Assembly: GCA_002314055.1 (NCBI GenBank)
Contig: DCBP01000107.1
Location: 1 to 64,000, forward strand
Length of the DNA: 64,000 nt
Direction of reading: 5' to 3'
Source: Prevotella sp. UBA1104
Lineage (GTDB): Bacteria; Bacteroidota; Bacteroidia; Bacteroidales; Bacteroidaceae
Shown: piece after piece, positions 43,094-52,730 of the stretch
Layout: each line of letters opens with the position of its first letter
Position numbering within the stretch: position 1 is the first letter of the stretch
Notes under the pieces: model-generated
Databases searched by the model: none
What the model saw: only the letters and a program-made list of their open reading frames with translations
Told to the model about the DNA's origin: nothing
Program-made: the position numbers and the translations under genes

Positions 43094-43254
43094 TAAAAAG
43101 TCCATCGCTTACATCATGTTGCGCGATTGATCCATAACTGAAAGTGATGGACTGACAGAACAATGAAAAGTTATTGTGAAATAACAAAAGTATAACTAAA
43201 GTTTTTCTCTTTATCCCCATTTCGTGCTGGCGAGCAATGAAATGGGGTTATTTG
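43094..43254 (+). ncRNA. Candidate small RNA of about 160 nt
   Basis: Between a good promoter and a terminator there is no reading frame of note, but there are three hairpins. The first is a 12-bp stem AGTCCATCGCTT (43099-43110) with AAGTGATGGACT (43142-43153), one G-T pair. The second is GTTATT-GTGA-AATAAC (43170-43185) with a GNRA tetraloop. The third is the terminator CCCCATTTC (43215-43223) with GAAATGGGG (43239-43247) followed by TTATTTGTTTT. It does not resemble an RNA I know. It lies between the second regulator and a transporter gene. Confidence 0.5.
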
Positions 43255-43339
43255 TTTTATAAATTTTAAATTATCGCCTTGGGATATGAAGAATTATGAA
43301 AAAAGGACTCCAGACAATGTCTATACCAATTTTAATACT

Positions 43340-43347
43340 TACTTTTG
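43340..43347 (+). promoter_or_regulatory. -7 element of the BASS-type transporter gene
   Basis: TACTTTTG lies 49 bp before the ATG at 43397, inside the longer frame, which argues for the later start. No clear -33 element. Confidence 0.5.
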
Positions 43348-43396
43348 CAGGAGTTTTTATTTCACTGGAATAAGTTTTATAAGACAAACGACTGGA

Positions 43397-44365
43397 ATGA
43401 AGAGTCTAATTACGTTTTTGAAGAAGTGGACGCTGATGTGCGCCCTTATGTTTGGTAGTATTATATATCTCCTTTTTTCTGAGATTCCCTTTCTCCAGCC
43501 CGTGGGAAATGCCGTGGGCCCGTGGTGCGTGGAATTTGTACCGTGCCTGATATTCGTTCTCCTTTACGTTACGTTCTGCAAGATTGATATGGAGAACTTG
43601 CGTCCGCGCAAGTGGCACTTCTGGCTGCAACTTATACGCACGGCGATTTCCGGATTCTTCGTGATGCTGATACTGGCATTTGGCGACGACAGTCCGGAAC
43701 TGAAGCTCGTACTCGAGGGGTGTTTCATCTGCTTCATCTGCCCAACGGCAGCTTCGGCAGCCGTGGTTACCGAGAAGCTTGGCGGCAGCATAGCGTCGCT
43801 CACGATATACACGCTGATTGCCAACGTGGTTACGTCGATAATCATTCCGCTCTTCTTCCCGATGGTGGAAAAGGGGAGCGACATAACGTTCCTCTATGCC
43901 TTCATGATGATATTGCGCCGTGTGGTTACGGTACTTCTTGTTCCCCTGTGTCTCGCTTTGCTCACAAGGAGGTATCTTCCAAAAATTGCCGACAGGATAA
44001 AGAGTCATAAGAACTTCGGCTTTTATCTGTGGGGAGTCAATCTCTCGATTGTTACGGGAATGACGGTGCATAATATTCTTGCAGCCCAAGTGGGGGGCTT
44101 TACGCTGTTGTTGCTGCTCGTATTGCCGCTGTTTATCACGCTCATTCAGTTTTCTATCGGCAAATGGGTGGGAGGATTCTATGGCGACCGCGTGAGTGCC
44201 GGACAGGCTCTCGGTCAGAAAAACACCATCGTCGGTATATGGCTCACCGTTACTTTCCTCAATCCTGTTGCCGCCGTTGCTCCGGGGGCATACGTGTTGT
44301 GGCAGAACATCGTGAACTCTTGGCAGCTGTGGTGTAAGGAGAAATACGGCTATCTGAAGTGGTAG
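43397..44365 (+). CDS. Bile acid:sodium symporter (BASS)-like membrane transporter
   Basis: The 322-residue protein has about nine or ten membrane segments. It resembles the BASS/SbtA-like fold by the segments GCFICFICPTAASAAVVTEKL and GSIASLTIYTLIANVVTSII in the first half and FGFYLWGVNLSIVTGMTVHN, then QALGQKNTIVGIWLTVTFLN in the second, the last matching the typical GxQN-x-x-L-A of TM9. The family imports bile acids, organic anions or pantothenate-like acids with sodium. Substrate unknown. The ATG at 43397 is preferred over one at 43286 because the intervening sequence is hydrophilic and a -7 box lies between them. It is the only gene downstream of the candidate small RNA. Confidence 0.75.
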   Translation: MKSLITFLKKWTLMCALMFGSIIYLLFSEIPFLQPVGNAVGPWCVEFVPCLIFVLLYVTFCKIDMENLRPRKWHFWLQLIRTAISGFFVMLILAFGDDSPELKLVLEGCFICFICPTAASAAVVTEKLGGSIASLTIYTLIANVVTSIIIPLFFPMVEKGSDITFLYAFMMILRRVVTVLLVPLCLALLTRRYLPKIADRIKSHKNFGFYLWGVNLSIVTGMTVHNILAAQVGGFTLLLLLVLPLFITLIQFSIGKWVGGFYGDRVSAGQALGQKNTIVGIWLTVTFLNPVAAVAPGAYVLWQNIVNSWQLWCKEKYGYLKW

Positions 44366-44462
44366 ACAAAGAAGTTTACGGCTTTTTGATATAATTTTTT
44401 CTGTCTGTCGGTGCAATATTGCGACGGATTGGTAATTTGTAAATATAAAAAGGGACGCATTA

Positions 44463-44494
44463 TTTGCTTCTCTCAAAAACAAGTCGTAACTTTA
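44463..44494 (+). promoter_or_regulatory. Promoter of the alpha-2-macroglobulin gene
   Basis: TTTG (44463-44466) and TAACTTTA (44487-44494, one mismatch) are 20 bp apart; the leader to the ATG at 44520 is about 20 nt. Confidence 0.5.
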
Positions 44495-44519
44495 CAACCT
44501 CAAACAGAAAACAACAGAT

Positions 44520-47500
44520 ATGAAAAAGACCATTATTGCTATTGCTGCGGCGATGATGATGCCATTCGCTCTCTTTGCCGACGGGTATACCCAGATGTGG
44601 AAACAGTATGAGAGGGCTAAGGATAAGGATCTTCCGAAGACTCAGATTCAACTGCTCGACCAGATAACTTCTCATGCTCTTAAAGATAAAAGCTACGGCA
44701 ATCTCCTGAAGGCGGAGATTGACAGACTCGTATTGTGCTCAAGGATAAGTGGCGATTCGCTTAGACCTTCTGTTTCAAGAGTGGAAAATATGGCAAGAAA
44801 GGCTGAGAAGACTGACGCTGCTCTTGCTGCCGTTTATAATTGTGTGCTCGGCGACATCTATGCCTCAGTTGGCAATAATGCTGATTTTACTGATGCCAAA
44901 GCCAAAAGCAGGGAATTCTTTAAAAAGGCTTTGGCTAATCCCGATGTGCTCGCAAAGACGAGTGCCGGCGGATATGTGCCGTTTGTGAAGAAGGGTGTTG
45001 ACGGGGAAATATTCAACAACGATTTGCTCAGTATTATCGGTTATAGGGCTGAAGAATACCGGTTGCTGAATAGATATTACGACAAGGCTGGCAACCGTCG
45101 TGCTGCTCTCGTTACTGCTATTGATATGGCAAAAAGCGACCGCAATAAGGCGGAGCGATATGTCTATGCCGAACGTAAGGCGAAAGACAGCAAATACTTG
45201 AAGCAACTTGATTCTCTGCTCGTTGTATATGGCGATATGCCGGAGTGTGGAGAGGTGGCTTTGGAGAAATACAACTATATAAGCAGTTGCTCTGATGTGT
45301 CGGTTGCCGACAAGGCGGCTTTCATTGATTATGCCTTGAATAAATGGCAGACGGGGAGAAACTTGCCACGGCTGAAGAGCGAATACGAGAATCTCGTAAA
45401 GCCGGAATTCTCTGCCATGATTGACAACACCCTGTTGCCGAACAGAACCGACAGTATTCGTGTGACGGTAAAGAATCTGAAGAATTTTAAGCTTGCCTTT
45501 ACACGCTTGAATCTTAGTGGAAATACTTCTCTTAATCCAGCGGACGCGCCTGACTGGAAAAAGGTGAAGCCATTGCTCATTGCATCTTCAAGGATTGAGA
45601 TTAACACTCCTGTTGCCTTGGAGCATGAGTATGACAGTAAGGACATTGATGTTGCCATGCCGAAACTAAAGCCCGGACTGTATCTCGTCGAGATGTCGGC
45701 AGACAACAATTGCTTGAAAATCCAGCGTACTATTGTTGCCGTCAGTGATGTATTCGTTGGACGTATCAGTCTGCCGGAGAATAAAGTGAGGATTGCTGTT
45801 GTGAGCGCCACTACCGGACAACCATTGCCGGGAGCTAAGATTGAATTGTGGAAAGACCGCAACGACAAGGTGAAGACTACTGTTGATACTGATGAAAACG
45901 GACTTGCCGTTGTTAAGACGATAAATGGTAGTTATGACTTGGTTAGGGCTTATACTGCAACGGATAATTATATGCAGACCGTATCTGTTTATGGAAACTT
46001 TACAAACTACGGCAATAAGAGAAAGATTAGCAATACGGCGCTCTTTACTGACCGTGCCGTGTATCGCCCGGGACAGACTGTTCATGTTTCTGCCGTGGCG
46101 TATGATGTCGACGGACTTCATTCTTCTAAGGCTGTAGGCGGAAAGGAACTGACTTTCTCTCTGCTGAATGCCAATAATAAGGTGGTAGAGGAGAAGAAAG
46201 CTTCTACTGATGATTATGGCACTGCCGCCGTGGATTTCAATTTACCTCAGGGGAATATCATGAACGGCAGATTCTCCGTTAGATGTACTGGTAATAGTAT
46301 GTCTCGTAAGTCATTCCTCGTAGAGGACTACAAGCGACCGACATACGAGGTGAAGTTTGATGATGTTACTGCTGAATATCATAATGGAGATACGGTAAAT
46401 GTTACCGGTTCTGCCTTGTCGTATGCCGGAGTTCCGGTGCAGAACGCTCGCGTTGCATATTCTGTAAAACGCAGCATGTCGCGCTGGTTCTGGCGATACA
46501 GCGGCAATGGCGATGCCGACAAGCTGATGCTGACAGACACCGTTTCGACAGATGATAAGGGTAGATTCTCTGTTCGTATTCCGGTTGTTATGCCTGAAGG
46601 TTATGAGGAGAAGGCAAACAATGCCAATGGTTCAAGAAAATATTACATGCCTCTGTATTATACCTTCACGGCTTCGGCACAGGTTACCGACAATGCCGGG
46701 GAGAGTCATCAGGCAGAGACGAGCATCACGCTCGGAACAAATCCTACGGCACTTTCGTTCAGTTTGCCGGCAAAGGCATTGAAAGACAGTACGCTTACCG
46801 TTTCCTTTAACCGCTACAATGCTTCGGGAAAGAAAATCAGTGGTGAGGTAACTTATTGGTTTGACTCGCTTGCGAATAAATATAGCGCCAAGGCTAACGA
46901 GAATATTGTAATTGACTGGACTAAATACAGCAACATCGAATCTGGTGAACATACGCTGACTGCAGTATGCGGCACTGATACGGCAAGTTGCAAGTTTGTG
47001 CTCTTCGGCTTAGACGACAGGCGGCCGGCTGCGAAAACGCCAGACTGGACTTACATCTCTTCTGAAACTTTCCCGAGAGACGGTAAACCCGTATACGTGC
47101 AAGTTGGCTCTTCATGCGAGAATACCCGTATCATGTATTCGGTGATTGCTGGAAACAAGGAGCTTGAAAGCGGAACAATCGATGTCAGCAATTCGCTCAA
47201 GACTATACCTTATATATATAAGGAAGAGTATGGAGAGGGATTGTTGCTCAATTTCCTGTGGGTAAAAGACGGCGTGGCTTATGCTCACAAGTATACCATC
47301 GCCCGTCCGCTTGAGGACAAGACTCTTGACTTGAAGTGGGTTACTTTCCGCGACAAACTGACTCCGGGCAATAAGGAAACATGGACGCTGAATATCTCGC
47401 GGCATAATGCAAACGACAAAATAAACAACAATTACAGTAAGCTTAGTGGCGGACAGTTGCTCGCCCTGATGTATGACAAGTCGCTCGATCAGATTGCCAA

Positions 47501-50162
47501 GAGTGATTTCTCGTTCAGTCTCGGATTGTGGCAGAACTTCCCTTCAACAAGATGGATTGCCGATATGGGCTATTCGATGTTGCTTTCTGCTGCGAAAGAT
47601 ATCAATTGGGCACCGTATAAGGCGTATGCCTTCAATACCTTTGACTATGATTTCAGCGATCTTCTCTATCTTTCAATGAACAGCGACAGAATGGACAATG
47701 CTGTATTTACCACCGCTCGTCCTCCTCTTATGGTGAAAGGCTATGGCACTGTACTTTCGGCAAAGGAAGAAGTGGCAAAGTCGAATGGTGCTTCTTTAAG
47801 CGAAAACAAGATTGTATTGCGCAAAGACTCACAGGTTATGCCGAATGATGCCAAAGAAGAGACAGAGACAGAGGATGCAGATGAGGCGGAAGAAAAACAG
47901 GAGGCAAGCGTTCAGCTGAGAGAGAATCTTCAGGAAACAGCATTCTTCTATCCAGCACTATATGCCGATAAAAACGGTAACGTGAATATCTCATTCACTC
48001 TTCCGGAGAGTGTTACAACCTGGAACTTCCGCGGTTTTGCCCACGACAAGGATATGAACTTCGGTACTATCGAGAGCGAAGCTGTGGCGAGCAAGAAGGT
48101 TATGGTCGTGCCTAATGTTCCGCGCTTCGTGCGCATTGGCGACAAGGCAAGTATCGCAACTCGCATTGTCAATACTACCGATAAGGACATCACGACAACA
48201 GTGAAGCTGCAGATTGTAGATCCGGAGACCGACAAGCAGATTTCTTTGCAGTCAAGAAAGGTAAAGATTGCTGCCAACTCAACAGAAAACGCTACCTTTA
48301 ACTTCTCTGCTGCTGCCGACATGCCGTCCCTCCTCGTATGCCGCATATCGGCAGAAGGCAAGGACTACAGTGATGGCGAGCAACATTATCTTCCTGTATT
48401 GCCAAATACAGAGAGAGTAGTCAACACCGTTCCGTTCACCTTCTTGCAGAAAGGCGAGAAGAACATACAGCTTGACAAGTTGTTCCCGAAAGACGCTTCC
48501 GGCAAGAAACTGACCGTAGAATACACCGCCAATCCAACATGGCTGATGATTCAAGCCCTGCCTTCGATATCAGAGACAAACGATAAGAACGCCATAAATC
48601 TGGTTTCTGCCTATTATGCAAACTCCCTCGGAAAGTACATAATGAAGCAGTCGCCGGTAATAAAGAAAGTTGTAGAGCTTTGGAAAAAGGAAAACGCTGC
48701 CGACGGCGGAAGCTTGATGAGCTCATTAGAGAAAAATCAGGAACTGAAAGCCCTCGTGCTCGACGAAACTCCTTGGGTGATGGATGCCGACAAGGAAAGC
48801 GACCAGAAGAAGCAGCTCTCCACATTCTTCGATGAGTCGGCAATCGACTACAGACTCGCATCGCAGTTTAATGCTCTGGCAGATCTACAAAACAGCGACG
48901 GTTCATGGAGCTGGTGGAAAGGCATGAACGGTTCGCCGGCAATGACGGCACAGGTGCTTGAAACGCTTTCGCGCCTAAAGAGCATGACAGGCAATACGCA
49001 GGCTGACCGCATTATAGAAAAAGGTATGTCGTATCTTGGCAATGTTGTGGTTAAGGAATACGAGGAGATGAAAAAGCTGGAGAAGAAGGGCGAAACTCCC
49101 GATGTATGCGATTCTCATGCAATACAGTATCTATATATAAACACTCTGCTCAACCGCAAGCTGCCGGCTGCCGAGAAGGCGGTGAAGGATTATCTCCTTG
49201 CTTATCTGCGTAAAGACCGTCAGCGCAACATCTATGCCAAGGCATTGATGGCTGTTGTGCTGAATGGCGACGGCAAGACTCAGGAAGCCAAGGAATACGT
49301 AGAGAGCATACGCCAATATACCGTTTCAAAACCGGATATGGGCAGATACTTCGATACCCAGCGTGCCGGTTATTCCTGGTTTGACTACCGCATACCGACA
49401 CAGACCGCTGCTATCGAGGCTCTGAAGGCTGTTGAGCCGACAGACATGGCTACGATAAACGAGATGAGACTATGGCTACTGCAGTCTAAGCGCACACAGG
49501 CTTGGGACACGCCGATAAACAGTGTCAATGCCATTTATGCATTCATCGACGGCAATTACAAAGAACTGTCGGCTGACGGCAATGATGACTTCTCCGTGGC
49601 AGTGGACGGAAAACACCAGACATTGCCAAAGGTAAGTGCTGGACTCGGATACAGCAAGGTGGTATACGACATCGACAAGCAGCAGAACCTGACGGTAAGT
49701 AAAACAGGAAACGGTACCTCATGGGGTGCTGCTTATGCACAGTTCTCGCAGAAGACAGAGAATATATCAGCTGCAGCATCAGGCATAAAGATAGAGCGCG
49801 AGATGATAAGCGGCAATGGAAAGGACATTCATTCCCTGACTGTCGGCGACTGCATAAAGGTAAGACTGACGATAACCGCCGACCGCGACTACGACTTCGT
49901 GCAGGTTGTAGACAAGCGTGCTGCCTGCATGGAACCCGTAATGCAGACGAGCGGTTATGGCTGGGGCTACTACTGTGTGCCGAAAGACAATGCCACGAAT
50001 TATTATTTCAGTCGTTTGGCTAAGGGCAAACACGTGGTAGAAACAGAATATTACGTAGACCGCACAGGTAATTACACTACCGGCACTTGTTCCGTTCAGT
50101 GTGCTTACGCTCCGGAGTTCTCGGGAAGAGGAGCGGCAGAAACACTAAATGTAGTGCGCTGA
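44520..50162 (+). CDS. Alpha-2-macroglobulin family protein (long, without thioester)
   Basis: The 1880-residue protein has a signal peptide (KKTIIAIAAAMMMPFALF) and a helical N-terminal region (about 20-280). Macroglobulin domains follow, with the MG2-type bait-region entry RAVYRPGQTVHVSAVAYDVD and VEDYKRPTYEVKFD, and the A2M family domain near 1140-1240 (FFYPALYADKNGNVNISFTL; ESVTTWNFRGFAHD). The C-terminal thioester/TED helical domain follows (about 1340-1640). The CGEQ/CxEQ thioester motif is missing: at that position one reads SISETNDKNAINL. It is thus a non-thioester A2M, as in many Bacteroidetes. A periplasmic or surface protease-trapping role is inferred. The DUF1573 gene follows by 46 bp. 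Confidence 0.88.
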   Translation: MKKTIIAIAAAMMMPFALFADGYTQMWKQYERAKDKDLPKTQIQLLDQITSHALKDKSYGNLLKAEIDRLVLCSRISGDSLRPSVSRVENMARKAEKTDAALAAVYNCVLGDIYASVGNNADFTDAKAKSREFFKKALANPDVLAKTSAGGYVPFVKKGVDGEIFNNDLLSIIGYRAEEYRLLNRYYDKAGNRRAALVTAIDMAKSDRNKAERYVYAERKAKDSKYLKQLDSLLVVYGDMPECGEVALEKYNYISSCSDVSVADKAAFIDYALNKWQTGRNLPRLKSEYENLVKPEFSAMIDNTLLPNRTDSIRVTVKNLKNFKLAFTRLNLSGNTSLNPADAPDWKKVKPLLIASSRIEINTPVALEHEYDSKDIDVAMPKLKPGLYLVEMSADNNCLKIQRTIVAVSDVFVGRISLPENKVRIAVVSATTGQPLPGAKIELWKDRNDKVKTTVDTDENGLAVVKTINGSYDLVRAYTATDNYMQTVSVYGNFTNYGNKRKISNTALFTDRAVYRPGQTVHVSAVAYDVDGLHSSKAVGGKELTFSLLNANNKVVEEKKASTDDYGTAAVDFNLPQGNIMNGRFSVRCTGNSMSRKSFLVEDYKRPTYEVKFDDVTAEYHNGDTVNVTGSALSYAGVPVQNARVAYSVKRSMSRWFWRYSGNGDADKLMLTDTVSTDDKGRFSVRIPVVMPEGYEEKANNANGSRKYYMPLYYTFTASAQVTDNAGESHQAETSITLGTNPTALSFSLPAKALKDSTLTVSFNRYNASGKKISGEVTYWFDSLANKYSAKANENIVIDWTKYSNIESGEHTLTAVCGTDTASCKFVLFGLDDRRPAAKTPDWTYISSETFPRDGKPVYVQVGSSCENTRIMYSVIAGNKELESGTIDVSNSLKTIPYIYKEEYGEGLLLNFLWVKDGVAYAHKYTIARPLEDKTLDLKWVTFRDKLTPGNKETWTLNISRHNANDKINNNYSKLSGGQLLALMYDKSLDQIAKSDFSFSLGLWQNFPSTRWIADMGYSMLLSAAKDINWAPYKAYAFNTFDYDFSDLLYLSMNSDRMDNAVFTTARPPLMVKGYGTVLSAKEEVAKSNGASLSENKIVLRKDSQVMPNDAKEETETEDADEAEEKQEASVQLRENLQETAFFYPALYADKNGNVNISFTLPESVTTWNFRGFAHDKDMNFGTIESEAVASKKVMVVPNVPRFVRIGDKASIATRIVNTTDKDITTTVKLQIVDPETDKQISLQSRKVKIAANSTENATFNFSAAADMPSLLVCRISAEGKDYSDGEQHYLPVLPNTERVVNTVPFTFLQKGEKNIQLDKLFPKDASGKKLTVEYTANPTWLMIQALPSISETNDKNAINLVSAYYANSLGKYIMKQSPVIKKVVELWKKENAADGGSLMSSLEKNQELKALVLDETPWVMDADKESDQKKQLSTFFDESAIDYRLASQFNALADLQNSDGSWSWWKGMNGSPAMTAQVLETLSRLKSMTGNTQADRIIEKGMSYLGNVVVKEYEEMKKLEKKGETPDVCDSHAIQYLYINTLLNRKLPAAEKAVKDYLLAYLRKDRQRNIYAKALMAVVLNGDGKTQEAKEYVESIRQYTVSKPDMGRYFDTQRAGYSWFDYRIPTQTAAIEALKAVEPTDMATINEMRLWLLQSKRTQAWDTPINSVNAIYAFIDGNYKELSADGNDDFSVAVDGKHQTLPKVSAGLGYSKVVYDIDKQQNLTVSKTGNGTSWGAAYAQFSQKTENISAAASGIKIEREMISGNGKDIHSLTVGDCIKVRLTITADRDYDFVQVVDKRAACMEPVMQTSGYGWGYYCVPKDNATNYYFSRLAKGKHVVETEYYVDRTGNYTTGTCSVQCAYAPEFSGRGAAETLNVVR

Positions 50163-50208
50163 TTGATGTAGCGGCACGTACTGCCATCCACAATATAAAC
50201 AAAAAAGA

Positions 50209-51276
50209 ATGAAAATGAACAACAAGACGATAATATTATCATTGCTTGCCATGGCGTCAGTGGATGCCGTGGCACAGCGAATTTCTGCAAAGAATGAAGT
50301 AATCGACTGCGGTAATGTGGTGTATGAATCCCCCGTTACCGTAAAGTTTGAACTTACCAACAAGGGCAACGAACTGAAAATCGACCAAGTGAGAGTAAGT
50401 TGCGGTTGTACCACCGTAGATTATCCGCGCCAAGCAATAAACCGTGGCGATGTATTCACCGTATCAGCCACATACGATGCGCGCCAGCTCGGACATTTCG
50501 AGAAGGAAGTGGCACTCTTCTGCAACTCCTCAAAAAAGCCTTTCTATCTGAAGATGAGAGGAGTAGTGGTAGAGGAAAACTCAGACTTCTCAGGTTCTTT
50601 CTCGCATAAAATCGACGGTATGATGCTGGACGTAAACGATGTGGAGTTTGACGATGTAAACCGTGGCGACTATCCTGTGCAGCTTATTCACGTAAAGAAT
50701 ACAACTCCCGAAACGATAAGTCCGGTGATTATGCACCTGCCGTCATACCTGTCGGCATCGGTATCGCCAACGAATATCGCACCGGGAAAGACCGGTGTCG
50801 TTTCTTTAAAGCTCAACTCGAAGAAGCTTCATGATTTCGGCTTGACCCAAACTTCCGTCTTCCTTGCAAAGAAACCGGGAGAGAAGGTAAGTATGGACAA
50901 GGAAATCTCCGTATCGGCAGTATTGCTGCCCGACTTCGACAATATGTCGGAGACCCAGCTTGCCAATGCTCCGTCGATAAAACTGTCTGAAACAACTCTC
51001 GACCTCAGCACTCCAGCCGAGAAGCAGAGCGTAAGCGGCAACATAATTATAGAAAATACCGGGCGCTCAACGCTCGATATCCGTTCCATGCAGATGTTCA
51101 CATCGGGTATGAGTGTAAAGCTGAACAAGTCGAAACTCAAACCCGGCGAGCAAGCTAAGTTGAAGATTACGATAAACAGGAAGCAGCTTCGTAATGTGCG
51201 CAGCAAACCTCGTGTGCTTATCATCACCAACGACCCAAAGCAGCCAAAGGTAGTAATAAAAGTGAAAGTAAAATGA
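50209..51276 (+). CDS. DUF1573 family secreted protein
   Basis: The 355-residue protein has a signal peptide (KTIILSLLAMASVDAVAQ) and a DUF1573 Ig-like domain (about 30-120) with EVIDCGNVVYESPVTVKFEL, LKIDQVRVSCGCTTVDYP and GDVFTVSATYDARQLGHFEK. The S-C-G-C-T pair is the family hallmark. A second, similar beta-sandwich fills about 240-355 (NIIIENTGRSTLDIRSM, ending KVVIKVKVK). DUF1573 proteins are exported Bacteroidetes proteins without a known reaction. The gene is probably in the alpha-2-macroglobulin operon (46-bp gap). The final KVKVK resembles T9SS tails but belongs to the last beta strand of the domain, so it is not counted as a sorting signal. Confidence 0.8.
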   Translation: MKMNNKTIILSLLAMASVDAVAQRISAKNEVIDCGNVVYESPVTVKFELTNKGNELKIDQVRVSCGCTTVDYPRQAINRGDVFTVSATYDARQLGHFEKEVALFCNSSKKPFYLKMRGVVVEENSDFSGSFSHKIDGMMLDVNDVEFDDVNRGDYPVQLIHVKNTTPETISPVIMHLPSYLSASVSPTNIAPGKTGVVSLKLNSKKLHDFGLTQTSVFLAKKPGEKVSMDKEISVSAVLLPDFDNMSETQLANAPSIKLSETTLDLSTPAEKQSVSGNIIIENTGRSTLDIRSMQMFTSGMSVKLNKSKLKPGEQAKLKITINRKQLRNVRSKPRVLIITNDPKQPKVVIKVKVK

Positions 51277-51300
51277 GTTATAATTCATAATGAGAGAATT

Positions 51301-51541
51301 CTAAATAGAATAACTCTACATTCAAAACTCTAAAAAGAATAACTCTACATTCTAAAACTTTAAATAGAATAACTCTATATTCAAAACTTTAAATAGAATA
51401 ACTCTACATTCTAAACTCTAAATAGAACAACTCTAAATTCTAAAACTCTAAATAGAATAACTCTACATTCTAAACTCTAAAAAGAATAACTCTACATTCA
51501 AAACTCTAAAAAGAATAACTCTACATTCTAAACTCTAAATT
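51301..51541. repeat. Eight-copy 29-30 bp tandem array upstream of meaB
   Basis: The phrase AGAATAACTCTACATTC recurs eight times, at starts of 29 or 30 bp spacing (51308, 51337, 51367, 51396, 51425, 51455, 51484, 51513), with small changes such as AAC for AAT. It fills the 278-bp gap and ends about 14 bp before the meaB ATG. It is strongly A/T rich. Confidence 0.9.
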
Positions 51542-51554
51542 CTAAACTCAAATT

Positions 51555-52646
51555 ATGGATCATCCGGAGAACAGTAAAGAATATGCAGGCCTGCAGGTCA
51601 ACGAAGGAGTCGTGCAGCCGTCGAATATAAACCCGTATCTGAAGCGCGGCAGATTCCGCCGTCGCGAACTCAGTGCGGCAGACATGGTAGAAGGTATCGT
51701 GAAAGGCGATGTAACGATACTCAGTCAGGCAGTAACCCTTGTGGAGAGTGTAAATCCCGACCATCAGGCAAAGGCACAAGAGGTAATAGAAAAGTGTCTT
51801 CCATATAGCGGCAACTCCGTACGTATCGGAATCAGCGGAGTGCCGGGAGCCGGCAAGAGTACTTCGATTGATGAATTTGGAGTGCACGTGCTCGACCGCT
51901 TCGGCGGAAAGCTCGCCGTGCTCGCCATCGACCCGAGCTCAGAGCGCTCAAAGGGCAGTATCCTTGGCGACAAGACGAGGATGGAGAAACTTGCAGTAAG
52001 AAAGGAGTCATTCATACGACCCAGTCCGTCGGCAGGTTCCCTTGGCGGTGTAGCCCGCAAGACCCGTGAGACGATAATACTATGCGAGGCGGCAGGCTAC
52101 GACAAAATCTTTGTAGAGACAGTAGGAGTGGGACAGAGCGAAACGGCTTGCCATTCGATGGTAGACTTCTTCCTCTTGATTCAGCTTGCCGGCACCGGCG
52201 ACGAGCTACAGGGAATAAAGCGCGGAATCATGGAGATTTCCGACGGCATCGTTATCAACAAATGCGACGGCAACAATGTGGACAAATGCCATATCGCCGC
52301 CACGAATTTCCGCAATGCCCTGCATTTCTTCCCGGCTCCAGAGAGTGGCTGGCAGCCAAAGGTGCTTTGCTACAGCGGATTTTACGGAACTGGCATCAAA
52401 GAGGTATGGGATATGATTTACGAGTATTTCGACTTCGTAAAGGATAATGGATACTTCGAATACCGCCGCAATGAGCAGAACAAGTACTGGATGTATGAGA
52501 CGATAAATGAGAATCTGCGCAATAACTTCTACAACAATTCCATGATTCAACAGCAGATGAAGGAGTATGAACAGCGAGTGTTGCGTGGCGAGAAGACAAG
52601 TTTTGCCGCAGCAAACGATTTGCTGCAGATGTATTACGGGAAATAG
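51555..52646 (+). CDS. meaB: Methylmalonyl-CoA mutase-associated GTPase MeaB
   Basis: The 363-residue cytoplasmic G3E-family GTPase protects and loads adenosylcobalamin for methylmalonyl-CoA mutase. The P-loop GVPGAGKST is at 95-103, followed by LAVLAIDPSSERSKGSILGD with the switch I D-P-S-S, FVETVGVGQSETA (switch II) and the guanine-specificity motif NKCDG. The C-terminal helical arm (FYNNSMIQQQMKEYEQRV) is the MeaB dimerisation region. The name argK is an older synonym. The mutase genes are not in the window. It is separated from DUF1573 by the 29-30 bp array and from ispH by a 9-nt array. Together with NrdJ it points to B12 use. Confidence 0.93.
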   Translation: MDHPENSKEYAGLQVNEGVVQPSNINPYLKRGRFRRRELSAADMVEGIVKGDVTILSQAVTLVESVNPDHQAKAQEVIEKCLPYSGNSVRIGISGVPGAGKSTSIDEFGVHVLDRFGGKLAVLAIDPSSERSKGSILGDKTRMEKLAVRKESFIRPSPSAGSLGGVARKTRETIILCEAAGYDKIFVETVGVGQSETACHSMVDFFLLIQLAGTGDELQGIKRGIMEISDGIVINKCDGNNVDKCHIAATNFRNALHFFPAPESGWQPKVLCYSGFYGTGIKEVWDMIYEYFDFVKDNGYFEYRRNEQNKYWMYETINENLRNNFYNNSMIQQQMKEYEQRVLRGEKTSFAAANDLLQMYYGK

Positions 52647-52715
52647 TTCCCGAAGTTCTCAGATCTCCCAGATCCCCCAGAATTCCCAGAACTCCCAGAT
52701 CTCCCAGAACTCCCA
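52647..52715. repeat. Nine-base-period array between meaB and ispH
   Basis: On the minus strand units of TCTGGGAGN (AGT, AGA, AAT, GGA variants) follow at 9-nt steps (seven to eight units). It fills the gap between the meaB stop and 16 bp before the ispH ATG. It is the reverse-strand counterpart of the array at 4369-4437. Confidence 0.8.
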
Positions 52716-52730
52716 TAAAAAATAAAAATA

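Noticed and set aside
42959..43096. 45-aa frame with two MSSNxFE segments after the second regulator
   Set aside because: Repetition follows from the palindromes; it overlaps a promoter, has no own promoter, and the protein ends in an unrelated hydrophobic run.
50209..51276. KVKVK ending of the DUF1573 protein as a T9SS tail
   Set aside because: It is part of the last strand of the second beta-sandwich and lacks the upstream sorting-domain motifs.
51301..51541. CRISPR-like array (29-30 bp units, eight copies)
   Set aside because: The units are contiguous without unique spacers, so it is a tandem repeat; the same applies to the 22-bp arrays.
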